64,000 nucleotides of DNA from NCBI GenBank assembly GCA_030323885.1, contig CM059193.1, positions 73,569,543 through 73,633,542 of the forward strand. The letters run 5' to 3'. The notes under the pieces were generated by a model that saw nothing but the letters and a program-made list of their open reading frames with translations, did not search any database and was not told the origin of the DNA. A program made the translations under genes and the position numbers. This document shows positions 10,872 through 21,784 of the stretch, one piece after another. Positions within the stretch are counted from its first letter, which is position 1. Each line of letters starts with the position of its first letter. This DNA is from Branchipolynoe longqiensis. Its lineage: Eukaryota; Annelida; Polychaeta; Phyllodocida; Polynoidae.

Positions 10872-11224
10872 TAGAAAGACGAGCTCCCTTCCCTTCATCC
10901 TGGTCATTTACACCGTCTGACAGGGATCCTTCCAAATTGCATATAATTGGCCAAATTAAGGCTCATTAGAAACTGGTATTCAGACTATAACTACCTGCCT
11001 GCATGCAGACACTCTCCACATGCAGCTGGTCGTCTAAATCTACACACATCTCACCTGACCTCCAGCACTTAATCCACTTATGCCGAGCTGTGCACAAGCA
11101 GACACCCCCCAAACAGTGACCCGCCCATGCTGGGTTGTGCCCAAATTGTTGTACCCCAAAATTGGGCAAACTTTACTATGTGATAAACAGTAAAGCCTTC
11201 CCATCACATTACATTTTGGGGGGG

Positions 11225-11835
11225 GGGGGGGAGGTGGTTACATTAGTTGCCAAATTATTATTATTTTTGGGGGGTTGGGGGGGTGGGGGAGAGGTACATT
11301 AGTTGATTAAGCAAGACATGTTAATCACGGAAATTGGTTTTCATTTCACTGCTACTAGCCCCATCCCAGTAATGCCAAATGCCAGGCTAAGTACCCAGCC
11401 AACATGACCTGGTGGGCCCCAACATGGGTTGTCAATGGGCGAGCTGGGCACAGCTGGGCAGGGGCTCCAGGTGGGCTCCAAAGTGGGCATGAGATGGGCC
11501 CCCACATGGGCTAGATTCCCAGCTTTAAAAAAAAAATCATATTTTGTCTAAGATATAGTGAACATATTCAATAGCTGAGATAGACCCACCTGGGCTAGCC
11601 CAGGTGTGGCCCACTTTGAGCCTGTGGCCAAATTTAGCTGGGCCCCAGATGGGCTGCCCATGTGGGGCCCACCCAGGGCCCCCCAGCTGGCAATGCTGGC
11701 TGGGTAATGACAGGTATCAATTTTGTATGACATTTGTTTGACTTGGTCAGTCAGGGCTTTAATCCCAGAGACTACCAAAACAGGAGATGGGTCCTCAACT
11801 CATTTGGTCATGCCATGTGGCATGATGTAATTCAC
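11225..11835 (-). mobile_element. SINE-A2 interrupted by a MITE
   Basis: Tail words GTACATTAGTTGATTAAGCA and AATGCCAAATGCCAGGCTAA are followed, after the inserted element at 11,394-11,704, by GACAGGTATCAATTTTGTAT. The inverted head (GAGACTACCAAAACAGGAGA, CAACTCATTTGGTCATGCC) closes the copy. A G-run lies at the tail end. The gap in the SINE is exactly accounted for by the MITE. Confidence 0.75.
11394..11704. mobile_element. MITE with CCCAGCCA ends, TA target, inside a SINE
   Basis: Inverted ends are CCCAGCCAACATGACC on the left and, reverse-complemented, CCCAGCCAGCATTGCCAG on the right, each bordered by TA. Other SINE copies in the window supply the unoccupied sequence, supporting a TA duplication. 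The interior is rich in GGGCCC and GCTGGG words around an A-run and has no frame. Confidence 0.75.
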
Positions 11836-11840
11836 ATTAT

Positions 11841-12220
11841 TTGTTGTTGCACGCATTAACAAAAACATATAAAAGAGGGACTTATCAAAGGATGATGACA
11901 ATATCATGGACAAAGAAGATCACCAACAAAGAAGTTCTCAGAAAAATTAAAAATAAGAAAAGCTTGTTTGCCACTATACAGACAAAGAAACTTATTTATT
12001 TTGGCCACATCATTCGTCAGAGTTCAATATACCGTACATTGTTGGAAGGGAAGGTGAATGGCAGCAGAGGGAGAGGGAGACCAAGAACATCATGGTTTAC
12101 AAATATTTCACAGTGGACAGGCTTGAATTATTCACAGTCTATCAGAACAGCACAACATCGGGACAAGTGGAGAACCATTGCATCCAACCCTCGACTAGAG
12201 GATGGAACTATTGATTGATT
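11841..12220 (+). pseudogene. Non-LTR retrotransposon remnant, C-terminal part (family 1)
   Basis: The 125-codon frame includes SWTKKITNKEVLRKIKN, KKLIYFGHIIRQSS and GSRGRGRPRTSWFTNISQW. This matches the conserved region downstream of reverse transcriptase in many animal non-LTR elements. It is the same family as 30,950-31,760, with near-identical protein. The reverse transcriptase domain itself is missing, so the copy is 5'-truncated. It ends in a short TTGA-type repeat (ATTGATTGATTGAT) rather than poly-A. Confidence 0.85.
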
Positions 12221-12267
12221 GATAAAAGAGGGACACAATAGATGTAGGGGTATGTAGGTTGGACTTG

Positions 12268-12484
12268 AATATATGGCTCAGTGGGTAAGGCATCAGTGCC
12301 AGGTTCCTTGGGTTCGATCTCTGATTGTGTCAAATCAATCACTAACAAAACACATTCTAGCCGGGCGCGCCTTTACCTGGCACTCGGCATATCTGGGATT
12401 GGCCAAGGATATTGTGACTGAATGGTATATCGAGTCATGGTGGCCAATTTATACAAGTCGGTACCTCTGTCCTGATGTTGCTAT
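12268..12484 (+). mobile_element. SINE-A related copy, sense
   Basis: A pol III-like head (ATGGCTCAGTGGGTAAGGCA, then CTTGGGTTCGATCTC) leads into GATATTGTGACTGAATGGTA and ACAAGTCGGTACCTCTGTCC, the sense version of the SINE-A body. The head differs from the usual one, so either a different tRNA was captured or this copy is diverged. Confidence 0.65.
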
Positions 12485-12659
12485 AGCATGAATTCCGAAT
12501 GATTCCCTTACTCCCTCCCGTCACCACGCTTTCCTCCCGGCAATCATGGTGAACGTTGTAGTGCTGAACCAGGAAAGAGCCGCATAGCGGGAGAATACGG
12601 AAGTACTCGGCATTGGTATTAATCCAGACATATAGAGCTTGTCCTGAGTAGGTCAAAGT

Positions 12660-12965
12660 GCTACAAATAAAATGTTGAGTCTGTCTGTTTGACTGATCCC
12701 CCGCCCCATGTTTGAAAACTCATACCAGTGTGTGACGTCTTCTAAGGCAAGCTTGTTCCAAGTGTCTATTGGTGTTAAATAAAGATGTGGTGTATGTCTC
12801 TCGGACTGATCCCCTCCCCCGCTGTTTGAATACTCACAGAAGTGTGTGACGTCATTGAATACAAGCTGATGACAATTGCACATTGAGGCTAAATATAGAT
12901 GTTGAGTCTGTTTATCTGACTCCCTCCCCCAACCCGCCCCCACCCCGTTTGAATATGCTTACAAG
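12660..12965. repeat. Tandem repeat, unit about 117 bp, about 2.6 copies
   Basis: Units share GTTGAGTCTGTCTG or a variant, GACTGATCCCC, TGTTTGAATACTCA, GTGTGTGACGTC and an AAATAAAGATG-type word. The minus-strand frame at 12,653-12,943 is this repeat read through. Confidence 0.75.
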
Positions 12966-13634
12966 GTTACGGCAAGTCCTATTAGCGTAGCTTGACTAGC
13001 AATGGTGACGTCAGTGGTCCTGGTTACGTGCGTTCTGGTGACCTAGTTTCAACTAACGCGATTTAAATAAAGGCAAACCTTTTGTAATCTCAGGCACAGT
13101 TGGGTGTGTCCTGTTCCAGAAATTCTGTGCCTTTGCTTTATGTCATTTTTTCCCCCTTTTGTTTGTTGTTGTTTTAGGTTCTAGCAACATCTAAGGTCAA
13201 CCTTCTGTCAGGTACTAGTCGGTAATTAATGTGTGATTGCGATGGAAGCCCGTGAGACAAATTGCGGGAAAGGTCTGGTTGGATGGAGGGTGGGGAGTGT
13301 GTGTGTTGATATGTGGGTGGAGGAAGCCTCTGACCATTACTCCTCTTCTTGATGCAGATAAATGTGATTCATTCATCTGAATATAGACACATTAACCAGT
13401 GTCGTCGTTATGACGTGATTTGCACTCCAACATGGCCCTGGTTGGAAAAACAAAGCAGATGGGTATTGTTTTGTATAGAAACCAATAAAGCAATACTTCA
13501 ATTCAATTGATTATTTTTGTAATTGAACAACACAAACCCCATCAGTACATTAAAGATTGGCATTTATCTTTGGTCTAGTTAGTTCACAGTGTCATGGCAG
13601 ATTTTGTCCTCATACATTGTGAGATCTAAGGTGG
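12966..13634. other. Unannotated interval
   Basis: Contains a short SINE-A tail fragment (TCTAGCAACATCTAAGGTCA near 13,180). Otherwise it is low-complexity or unique sequence with no open frame worth reporting. Confidence 0.4.
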
Positions 13635-14225
13635 TGAGCCCTATAGTCTTAAATGTGGGGTGGGCGGGATGGGAATTCAAGTCCTCAGTTGTGTCCTGTC
13701 CTGATCCCGTGTACGAAGTGAGAGTGTCTCTGGATTTGCGGCCTTAAGGCCCAGTCACACCTTACCGGACTGGGGAACCGGACGAGAACCGGACACTCTC
13801 CGGTACTGTATGGCAATGTCCGGCACATGTCCGGTACAATTTTTGAACATGCACAAAACATCTACCAGACACTGCCGGACTGACGTCTCCGGTTGGCGTC
13901 CGGTTTGTCCGGTACATGTCCGGTACCCATCCGGTACCCATCCGGTACCCTTCCGGTACCCATCCGGTACCCATCTGTTACCCTGAGCCCTATAGTCTTA
14001 AATGTGGGGTGGGCGGGATGGGAATTAAAGTCCTCAGTTGTGTCCTGTCCTGATCCCGTGTACGAAGTGAGAGTGTCTCTGGATTTGCGGCCTTAAGGCC
14101 CAGTCACACCTTACCGGACTGGGGAACCGGACGAGAACCGGACACTGTCCGGTACTGTACGGCGATGTCTGGTACATGTCCGGTACCCATCCGGACATTT
14201 ACCAGACATGGTACATGCCCGGATG
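13635..14225. repeat. Direct tandem duplication, offset about 349 bp, with CCGGTACCCAT array
   Basis: The segment beginning GAGCCCTATAGTCTTAAATG recurs at about 13,986 with few differences. It includes GTGGGGTGGGCGGGATGGG, TGTCCTGTCCTGATCCCGTG and GGCCCAGTCACACCTTACCG. Within the first copy an 11-bp unit CCGGTACCCAT repeats about five times (13,913-13,975). The second copy is cut by the MITE at 14,226. GGCCCAGTCACACC resembles a Harbinger-type MITE end, but no opposite end is visible. Confidence 0.8.
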
Positions 14226-14420
14226 GGCAAGCTTGACAAAACTTTGACACCATAGACTTCTGTAGTAACAGGTTCTGTTAAATTGACTCGGTTTTACCTT
14301 CTACGCAGAAACAAATGCTTAATAAGTGCATCAGTATCCAAGTTAGATATGTAAAGTCAAATCGAGATAATTGGTTTGGTTTTGAAAATCTGATATTTCA
14401 TCAGACCATGCAGCTTTAAT
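14226..14420 (-). mobile_element. TTAA-MITE, partial, minus orientation
   Basis: Reads GGTTCTGTTAAATTGACTCG through GTTAGATATGTAAAGTCAAA to ATCAGACCATGCAGCTTTAA, the reverse complement of the family's 5' half. Confidence 0.85.
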
Positions 14421-14717
14421 GTGCGGGCCATTCCCCACAAGTATTTTCATCCTAATTATGTTGCCATCATGTCAATATATACGAACAGGACGTCAATGCA
14501 TTCCGGCAATAGTTAATAATAACCTAATTTGGCATTTCTATCATTCCACTATTTTTCTGTTTACTGAGTTCAGGTTCGCAACAATTCTCTTATGGTTAAA
14601 GACACACATATATTTTCTTTTCAATTAAGAGTCAGATATCTGATGAGATCAATTTAATATCAAATTGCATCAGTCTACCCTTATATCATATTATTTATAT
14701 CAGTTTTAATGTATAAT

Positions 14718-14830
14718 TGAATTTAAGTAATGTACATTGAATTTAAGTAATGTAAATTGAATTTAAGTAATGTAAATTGAATTTAAGTAATGTAAATTGA
14801 ATTTAAGAAATGTAAATTGAATTTAAGTAA
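14718..14830. repeat. 20-bp tandem repeat, about 6 copies
   Basis: The unit ATTGAATTTAAGTAATGTAA repeats with one or two substitutions per copy. Confidence 0.95.
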
Positions 14831-15084
14831 AATATTAATTAAAATGGTAATATTAATTCCCACTATTTCCACGTTTCTTGCAATGAAATGCTTATGGAGC
14901 AATGAACAATGACATAGGAATGCTGGTATTGAACTGCGGCAGACCTGGAGCTTTCATTGCTGAAATAGGCGCAGATAACGAGAAAACAGCATTAGCGAAG
15001 AAACATAATTGTATTCCTATGTAGAGGCAAGATCATTGGCGCAGAAGCTGCCCATTGTTTGATTGTAAATTAATGAATTGAGGA

Positions 15085-15420
15085 GTTGGTTGATTGGTTG
15101 TTGGAGTTTTACGTTCTGGCAACATCTAAGGTCATATCAGGACGGGTACCGACTTGTGACAGTGTGCACTCATGGTGAGTTTACAGTGCTGCCCCACTGG
15201 GAGACAAGGCCACCAGCACCATGAACCAATATCCCACTAAGTCACATTATCCTGGCGCTGATCTAACCAGTCCTTGACCTATTCTATTAATGCAGAGCGC
15301 CAAGCTAGGAAGCAACACGTATCAATTTTGTAAGTCATTGGTTTGATTCGAGGGAATTGAACTCCCGATCTCTCGCACAGGAAACCTGCACTCTACCCTT
15401 TCAACCACCGCACCCGGTGG
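15085..15420 (-). mobile_element. SINE-A, full length
   Basis: The tail GGTTGTTGGAGTTTTACGTT and body GACAGTGTGCACTCATGGTG, CACTGGGAGACAAGGCC lead to the inverted head TTGAACTCCCGATCTCTCGC and CTACCCTTTCAACCACCGCA. The head differs from that at 52,405-52,746, so at least two head types circulate. Confidence 0.85.
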
Positions 15421-15973
15421 TGAATTGAGGAGAGTGTCTGGCATGGCGAGGAAGTGATGCATGACAAATATCAATGAAAACAGAGTACATCATACACAAG
15501 AACGGACAAACAAGGTCATTACTCTAACATGCACAATTTTATAAACATTAGTTTGTAGGCGTTAGCAGTTTACAATATATAATTGTCAATCACTGTATTT
15601 TATGCCTGATTTGATGTCTTCGTTTCACCTTATCAGGCAGAAGTGAGGGTGGGTGGGTACGGAAAAGGTGTGGCCAGAAAGACAGTTTGGCGCAAACTAA
15701 CTGAGGGGAGTGGGTTGGTGTGCGAAGAAGACTGGCGATGCGAGGTGGAGTGTGATTGGCTGAGGAGATGGTGGTCATCCGGTGGGAATATGCGGGTGTG
15801 AGAGTTGTGATTGACTGTAACCCTAGTGGTGGGTTTGCGGTGCGAGCTTTGCTGTAACCTCTACCCCCAGCAATGACAGCGAATGAGAACCCATCTGCTC
15901 ATTCAACCCAACCCAATTGGTGTCTTTCTGTGACGTCACAGAAATAAATGCTCAAGGACTTCTCCTCAGTGAG
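15421..15973. other. Unannotated interval
   Basis: G-rich plus strand from about 15,640 to 15,850. The minus-strand frame 15,590-15,778 has no recognisable domain. No repeat family was recognised. Confidence 0.35.
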
Positions 15974-16335
15974 TTAAAGCTGCATAGTCCGATGAAAACA
16001 TCAAATTTTCAAACCCAAAACAATTATCTAGATTTCATTCTACATATCTAACATAGATACCAGTGCATTTATTAAGCATTTTGTCATCACATATAAGGGA
16101 ATACTGAGGTAATTTAATAGAACCTTTTATCACTGAAGCCTATGGTGTCAGAGTTTTCGCATGCTTGCCCAAACTAATTTGACATATTTGCACTTGAAAT
16201 ATCTCAAGCCATAGCTATTTCAAATAAAACTTACTTCAACGGAAACTAAGGTAGATTATAACAATCAATGTAATTATATTTATCTCCGAAAAAAAATGGC
16301 AGAAACTCAAAACCATTGGACTATGCAACTTTAAA
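15974..16335 (+). mobile_element. TTAA-MITE, full-length copy
   Basis: Starts TTAAAGCTGCATAGTCCGAT, ends CCATTGGACTATGCAACT followed by TTAA, and keeps all interior landmarks. TTAA is on both flanks. Confidence 0.9.
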
Positions 16336-17042
16336 TAACTTCGCCGCTGCTGGGACAACCGTCAGAATTTAACTGGTTCCTCCCACATATCACACAATCC
16401 ATAAAATGACAGCATCACACACAGCCGCATTTGTCTGAGCATTTGTTGTGCATTTTGTGTGTTTACCATTGTGTAGGTCTGTTTTTTTTATGAGGATTGG
16501 GGGACATTATTTGACATGATTGACGCGGCCATATCGGGCAATGTTATCGCAGGCCGGATGTTGTCAGTAACCACCTGGAGTACATCACGTGTTAAGAAGT
16601 GACACTTCTCCGAGTTGCAGGAAGTTCCCTTGTAGACAGCTGCACCGCCATCAGCGCTGTTGGTTGTATGAACGACCGGAAGGAGAGAATGACTTACTAC
16701 GCCTGTGCCTGCACCTGCACCTCCGCCTGCGCCTGCGCCTTCGACTTCGGCTGTGCCACTTCCAAAACTTTCCCCACACCCATGTGAATAGGTGTGTGTA
16801 GGGGTGGGTGTATGGGTGGTGGTGTCTGCTGTGTGACACCAAAGACAATGTCTGACAAGACATGCAACGCCACTCAGTGCTTTCCCATGAAATAGACATG
16901 CAGTGGTGTATCCACAGAAAACAGGGTGCACATTAAATGGCAATTAAATTGTTATATTTACGCAGTGTATGTATATCTTGCGCTATAATTGCCACTATGA
17001 TTGAATAATTATATAATATTATATAATATTATATAATTGAAT
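16336..17042. other. Interval with a GCCTGC hexamer-type tract
   Basis: The only structure seen is a short hexamer-like tract (CCTGTGCCTGCACCTGCACC and on) at 16,700-16,755. Open frames on both strands at 16,488-16,943 come from it and show no domain. Confidence 0.4.
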
Positions 17043-17215
17043 AATTGACCATAACTGACTATAACTGACTATAACTGACTATGATTGACTATAATTGACT
17101 ATACCTGAATATAATTGACTATGATTGACTATAATTGACTATAATTGACTATAATTGATTATAATTGACTCTAATTGATTATAATTGACTATACTTGACT
17201 ATACTTTAATAACGC
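17043..17215. repeat. 10-bp tandem repeat, about 17 copies
   Basis: The unit ACTATAATTG, with C/G/A variants, repeats almost without interruption. Two more units appear at 18,005-18,022, beyond the YR unit, suggesting the array was once longer and has been split. Confidence 0.9.
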
Positions 17216-17639
17216 AACAAGGAACTCATAGTATGGAATTTATTAACAATAAATTGGTATCAATTGAACAAGGTGAAGTAATACAGTTACATAGGTCAAA
17301 CAATTATGTGAAAGTGAAGGAAGGGAAAAAGGACAGAGTTCAGCTGGCGGTCAATGGAGAGGGGAGGGAGGTCAAATGGTTGAGATGATAGGGGTGAAGA
17401 GAGGAAAGCAATGAGGGCGATAGGGTGTTAAGGTCTGGTGATGACAGGTCAGGAGGTCAATGTAACATCGAGGTCAAACAATAGGAATGAGAACAAAGGG
17501 GGGGGGGGCAATGGGAATGGGGTAGTCATGTAAGAAGGAGTGTCATATGATAGTTCTGGTCATGTGATAGTTGGTTTTATATGAGGTCAATTGGTAATTA
17601 GGTCAAGGTCATGAGTTGTTAGTTGGCACTCAACCCTTC
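17216..17639. other. Unannotated interval inside a split array
   Basis: G-rich sequence with many AGGTCAA words and a G-run near 17,500. It may be the distal part (B end) of the YR unit that follows, but no B motif is clear. Confidence 0.3.
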
Positions 17640-17970
17640 TGGGTGATGGTGTTATGAATGTAGGGATGGGTGGGTGGCCAAGAAAAGGCATGGAGGTGTA
17701 GATGGTCCGGCGTCTGGTTGAGAAGTGCGGATGGCAGGTTTGAAAAAACCGGAAGTCGGGTCGGGTTCAGTGAGTACTCACCAGTTGGCGGCGAGCGACA
17801 GTGGCGCCATCCAGTGTTATTCGACTGAGTTGCAAATCGCCGACCGGAAATGGTGGAGGATGTCGGGTTTAAAGGGTAGGTGGCGTGGGTGTAGTGGGGG
17901 GGTGATCGGTGGGTATGGGGTTTGGTTCCCTGTCGCACCCAAATTACCCATGTTGCCGAACAACATGACC
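17640..17970 (-). mobile_element. YR-retroelement A-type terminal unit (solo)
   Basis: On the minus strand it starts GGTCATGTTGTTCGGCAACATGG with GTAATTTGGG after. This is the same imperfect palindrome as the ends of the element at 57,028-61,591. The GATGGCGCCACTGT block follows, later than in other copies, and CCACCCACCCATCCC occurs near the far end. The sequence outside the start reads CAATT. No coding sequence and no B repeat are recognised. Confidence 0.55.
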
Positions 17971-18304
17971 AATTGACTATATTTAATATACTTGATATCA
18001 ATGATATAATTGACTATAATTGTCACACATTGTCTTTGATGGTACAGGAGTCAAGGTGGCCTATGGAACATGTCCCCTTGTTTCAATGGTACAGCACTCA
18101 GGTTGGGCTAGGGGACCTGTCTAGTTATCTGTTTTGCCGGTGGGTGGCAGCACTGCATGATTCTTTTAGAAAGTCCTATTTGAAAGTGCTGAGTGGCGCA
18201 TCTTGTCATATATTGTCTTTGGTGACACTTACCGATCGTATATATTGCCAGGACCTAAAACTCCAACAACCAACCGATCATATGTATCTCTCTCCTGGGT
18301 ACAC

Positions 18305-18440
18305 GGTGCTGGGGTTTCATGTCCTAGAAACACACCAGGTCATATCACGACGGGTATCGCATGCACACTCATGGCGAATTTATAGTGTTATCTCAACTGC
18401 AGAACCATGACGCGATATCCCACCCAGTCACATTTATCCT
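18305..18440 (-). mobile_element. SINE-A fragment
   Basis: GTTTCATGTCCTAGAAACAC, ATGCACACTCATGGCGAATT and CGATATCCCACCCAGTCACA follow the antisense order. A reverse-oriented tail piece (CCTAAAACTCCAACAACCAA) lies just upstream near 18,255. Confidence 0.7.
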
Positions 18441-18726
18441 GACAATTTATCTTAGTAATTTATGAGTTCTTGCTTATGTATTATGACTGTTGGTAGATTG
18501 CAAACAATCCAAAATCCAGCTTTTGCCATTCGCTGTGTTAGTAGATTTACCTATTTCAAAGCAGGATCCCCAAAGCTTTAGGTTCACGCTGATCATGATT
18601 TTGTAACTAACCTATTAAACTCATGAGTTGTTTTTCTAGGTTATAACCTCACCCACCCACTTCCATCCCACATGTATTTTGTCAGTGCCGTGGCAATGGT
18701 CCTCCAGGCATATGGGAATGCAGTTA

Positions 18727-19140
18727 CAGTACAACCCCATTAAACCAAGCTTGTTTAATCCAAAGTATTGGTTAATCCAAACAAAATTGTCGGGCCCAGG
18801 CCACTTCCGGTGCAGTTAAACCAAACTTTCATGTGGTTATAAGGTCATCTGACACTTTTTTTATATGATAAATGGTAGTATTTTGCGGGGCCGTCGAACA
18901 AAGTAAGGATTAACCGATCATTTGGTTTAACCGAGGTTGGTTTAATGGGGTTATACTGTATATACATAACAAACAATAATCAAAGTGTCCACATACATTG
19001 CATATTACATTCATAATGCACACACGTTTTTGCCAAAGCCAAGTCAAAGTCGAAGCCAAAGCTTGGTTAAACCAATGATTGGTTAATCCAAACAAATTTC
19101 TAGGGTCCCTTCAAGTTTGTTTTGACGGGGTTATACTGTA
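18727..19140 (+). mobile_element. Pogo/Tigger-like MITE composite
   Basis: The outer left end is CAGTACAACCCCATTAAACC. A matching inverted end (GGTTTAATGGGGTTATACTG) closes a 232-bp unit at 18,958, with TA on both sides. After ~90 bp a further GGTTAAACCAATGATTGG to GACGGGGTTATACTG segment ends at ~19,138. The same order recurs at 22,986-23,495, so the whole composite was copied. The end sequence and TA target suggest pogo/Tigger; there is no transposase. Confidence 0.7.
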
Positions 19141-19146
19141 TTAATA

Positions 19147-19995
19147 ATGTAGTGGTCTGCACTGACCTCTCAGGCAAGTAACCACATAGACAGGTAGGCC
19201 TGGGGAGTGTGTTGATATCAGGGAGCCTAGGTGGTGTAATGGTTAGCACACTGGCCCGGAATGCAAAGAGATGTGGGTTCGAGTCCCGCTCTAGGCGCAG
19301 TATTTCCAATTTTCATCACCCCCATGACACTGGTTGCCGTGACCATGATCCTGTACAAGCTACATGCTGTATAGTTATTGAACCTACCCTGTGTATGTAA
19401 GTGCATCGCATTGCCTGTATGTATGTAATTGTAAGCATTAAACGACTTACAATTCCAGGGGGACGAGTGTAGTGGTCTGCACTGACCTCTCAGGCAAGTA
19501 ACCACATAGACAGGTAGGCCTGGGGAGTGTGTTGATATCAGGGAGCCTAGGTGGTGTAATGGTTAGCACACTGGCCCGGAATGCAAAGAGATGTGGGTTC
19601 GAGTCCCGCTCTAGGCGCAATATTTCCAATTTTCATCACCCCCATGACAATAATATATGTGTAGTAGTCTGCCCTGACCTCTCAGGCAAGGAGCCACATA
19701 GATGAGAGGGCGTGAATATGGTGATGACATCAGGGAGCCTAGGTGGTGTAATGGTAAGTATACTGGCCCAGAATGTAAGATATGCGGGTTCGATTCCCGC
19801 TCCATGTACAAGTATTTCCCATTTTCATCACCCCCCATGACACTGGTGCCGTAACTAGGATCCTGTAAAGCTACGTGCTGTATGCTTGTTGAAACTACCC
19901 TGTGTATGTATATTCAAGTGAGGAATGGTCTGTATGTATGGAATTGTAAGCATTAAATAACCATTTAAAAGACTTACAATTGCAGGGGGACGACT
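19147..19995 (+). mobile_element. Tandem SINE-B cluster with tRNA-like heads
   Basis: Three successive units each contain GAGCCTAGGTGGTGTAATGG (box A region) and GGTTCGAGTCCCGC or a variant (box B), then TTTCATCACCCCCATGAC. In units 1 and 2 the head keeps a 7-bp acceptor-like stem (GCCTAGG with TCTAGGC) and a T arm. Its anticodon arm does not pair, so it is a pseudo-tRNA. About 150 bases (19,148-19,297 and 19,469-19,618) look identical between units 1 and 2. Unit ends carry ATTGTAAGCATTAAACGACT and CAATTCCAGGGGGACGA. Two more units lie at 40,405-40,960. Confidence 0.8.
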
Positions 19996-20178
19996 GTAGG
20001 TGCCACATAGATAGGTAGGCATAGGTAGGGTGGTGACATCGGTCGCATAGATGATTTAATGGTTAGTGGGGCAGCACTATAAAGTTGCCATGAGTGTACA
20101 TTGTCACAAGTCGGGGCCCATTCTGATATCACCTTAGGTGTTGCCGGGATGTAAGACTCCAATAACCAAACAACTAAC
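19996..20178 (+). mobile_element. SINE-B fragment joined to sense SINE-A tail
   Basis: GCCACATAGATAGGTAGGC and GATTTAATGGTTAG belong to SINE-B. They are followed by GGGCAGCACTATAAAGTTGC, CACAAGTCGG and AGACTCCAATAACCAAACA of sense SINE-A, a hybrid junction near 20,065. Confidence 0.65.
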
Positions 20179-20581
20179 CAATCACTGGGTCTGTAGAAGA
20201 GCCTGATTAGCCTGGTGGACTTTTACCAGCTTCTTGAATTCTAGTTTGTTTGTGTGCATGTCTACTTCTGACTGGGGAGTTAATTCCATAGTTTGCTGCC
20301 TTTGTAAACGGGTGCTTCAGTCAGTCTTTTTGTGAATGATCTAGGAAGTTTGAGGAGCGTAGCAACCCCCCCTGCCTGTTTACTCTGGTGGTGAAGTCTA
20401 TGTAATTGTCATCATTGGTTCTGATGAACGTAAGTGATGGCAGGTGTGTATACTTTCTTTGGCTCAGGTATGTCGTCTTACATCTTGTGTGCATTTCATG
20501 CACTAAAAACACTTTGCCCTTGTATACCTTTCGAATAAGCCTCATTTAGGGTTTTCTGTAATTTCGTTTCTTGTTGTTTCC

Positions 20582-20902
20582 TTAAAGCTGCATAGTCCGA
20601 TGAAAACATCAAATTTCGAAGACCAAAGCAATTAGCTAGATTTGATTCTAAATATCTGACTTAGATACTGATGCAGTTACCGACTTGGTAGACATTTGTC
20701 GACACATAGAAGGGAATACTGAGATAATTTAATAGAACCTCTTATTGCAGAAGCCTATGGTGTCAGACTTTTGTCATGCTTGTTAAAATTAATCTTGCAT
20801 GGCTCAACTTCAAATATCTCAAAAGTTAGCAATTTAAAATAAAAGTTACTTCAACTAATGTAACATAGATCACACCAATCAATCTAATGTATTCATCTCA
20901 GA
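20582..20902 (+). mobile_element. TTAA-MITE, 3'-truncated
   Basis: Starts TTAAAGCTGCATAGTCCGAT and runs through ACTTAGATACTGATGCAG and GAAGCCTATGGTGTCAGAC to ATTCATCTCAGAT, where family identity stops. Confidence 0.85.
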
Positions 20903-21369
20903 TCCCCACACAAATTGTATTTTTTGGTTGATTCTTCATTTCTGCATGGATCCTGTTATGCTCCTGATGTAGTGTCTATTCTTCTGCGCTCTGCATTTGT
21001 TCTTTGTCTCCCCCCCCCCAACCTCTCCCTCCCCCTCCCCATACCTTTAGCGGATAGATGGGTCACATTCGACACCACAAACATGAGACAGTTGCACACT
21101 GTTGAACAATACAACTATACAAAATGCTGACAGAGCAATTTTCTCACCGTAGAACCACCATCAATCGCGCGAGGCAACTCTTTAGAAACCGGAAGTGTCC
21201 ATGGTCGGATGGAAGGAAGGGGGGAAGAGGTGGCGGAGGAGAAAGTGGGTGTGGGTGGCGAATCATGCGCTGATTAATACGCGTTTGCTATGTCAAATCT
21301 TGATGTGTCTCTCTTTGTTTGTGATTGGCATTGTGACTCGAGCTTTTAGAAAGATGGTCGCAGACCTTA
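20903..21369. other. Unannotated interval
   Basis: A C-rich run (21,010-21,045) and otherwise unique sequence. The 71-codon plus frame at 20,915 has no recognised domain. Confidence 0.35.
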
Positions 21370-21600
21370 TGTGATATTGTCTTTTCTACTTTCTCTCTTT
21401 TTCTTTCTTTCGTTCTTTCTTTCTATCTCTCTTCTTCTTTCTTTTATTCTTTCTTTCTTCTTGTTGGTATTCTTCTTTTTGTTTTTGTTGTTCTTCTTCT
21501 TCTCGTTATTATTATTTTTCTTTATCCTTTTCTTCCATTTTCTTCTTCTTCTTCTTCTTCTTTTTTGTTGTCTTTCTTCTTCTTCTTTAGGTGTCAGTAG
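21370..21600 (+). repeat. Polypyrimidine TTC/TTTC tract
   Basis: The plus strand is almost purely T and C with TTCTTC and TTTCTTTC words. The 87-codon Phe/Leu/Ser frame across it is a by-product. Confidence 0.9.
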
Positions 21601-21784
21601 AGTTCTAAGAAATGGTGATGTTTTTTATATTTAATTTCCTAAATGAAAATAGAGTTCTTAGAACAGTTATTGGAGAGCTTGGTGAAAAGGCAAGCGTAGT
21701 TCCTACGACACATCCTTACAACTGATGGCCGTCTTAAAATGAATTAGGCTTAAGCCTGATTATCTTTGTAGACAAACTAAGCAA

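Noticed and set aside
19219..19298. Possible tRNA gene (box A, box B, acceptor-like stem)
   Set aside because: The anticodon arm does not pair and the sequence is followed by a SINE body repeated at several sites; it is a tRNA-derived SINE head.
21371..21634. Hydrophobic 87-codon frame (possible membrane protein)
   Set aside because: Phe/Leu richness is due to the TTC/TTTC tract.
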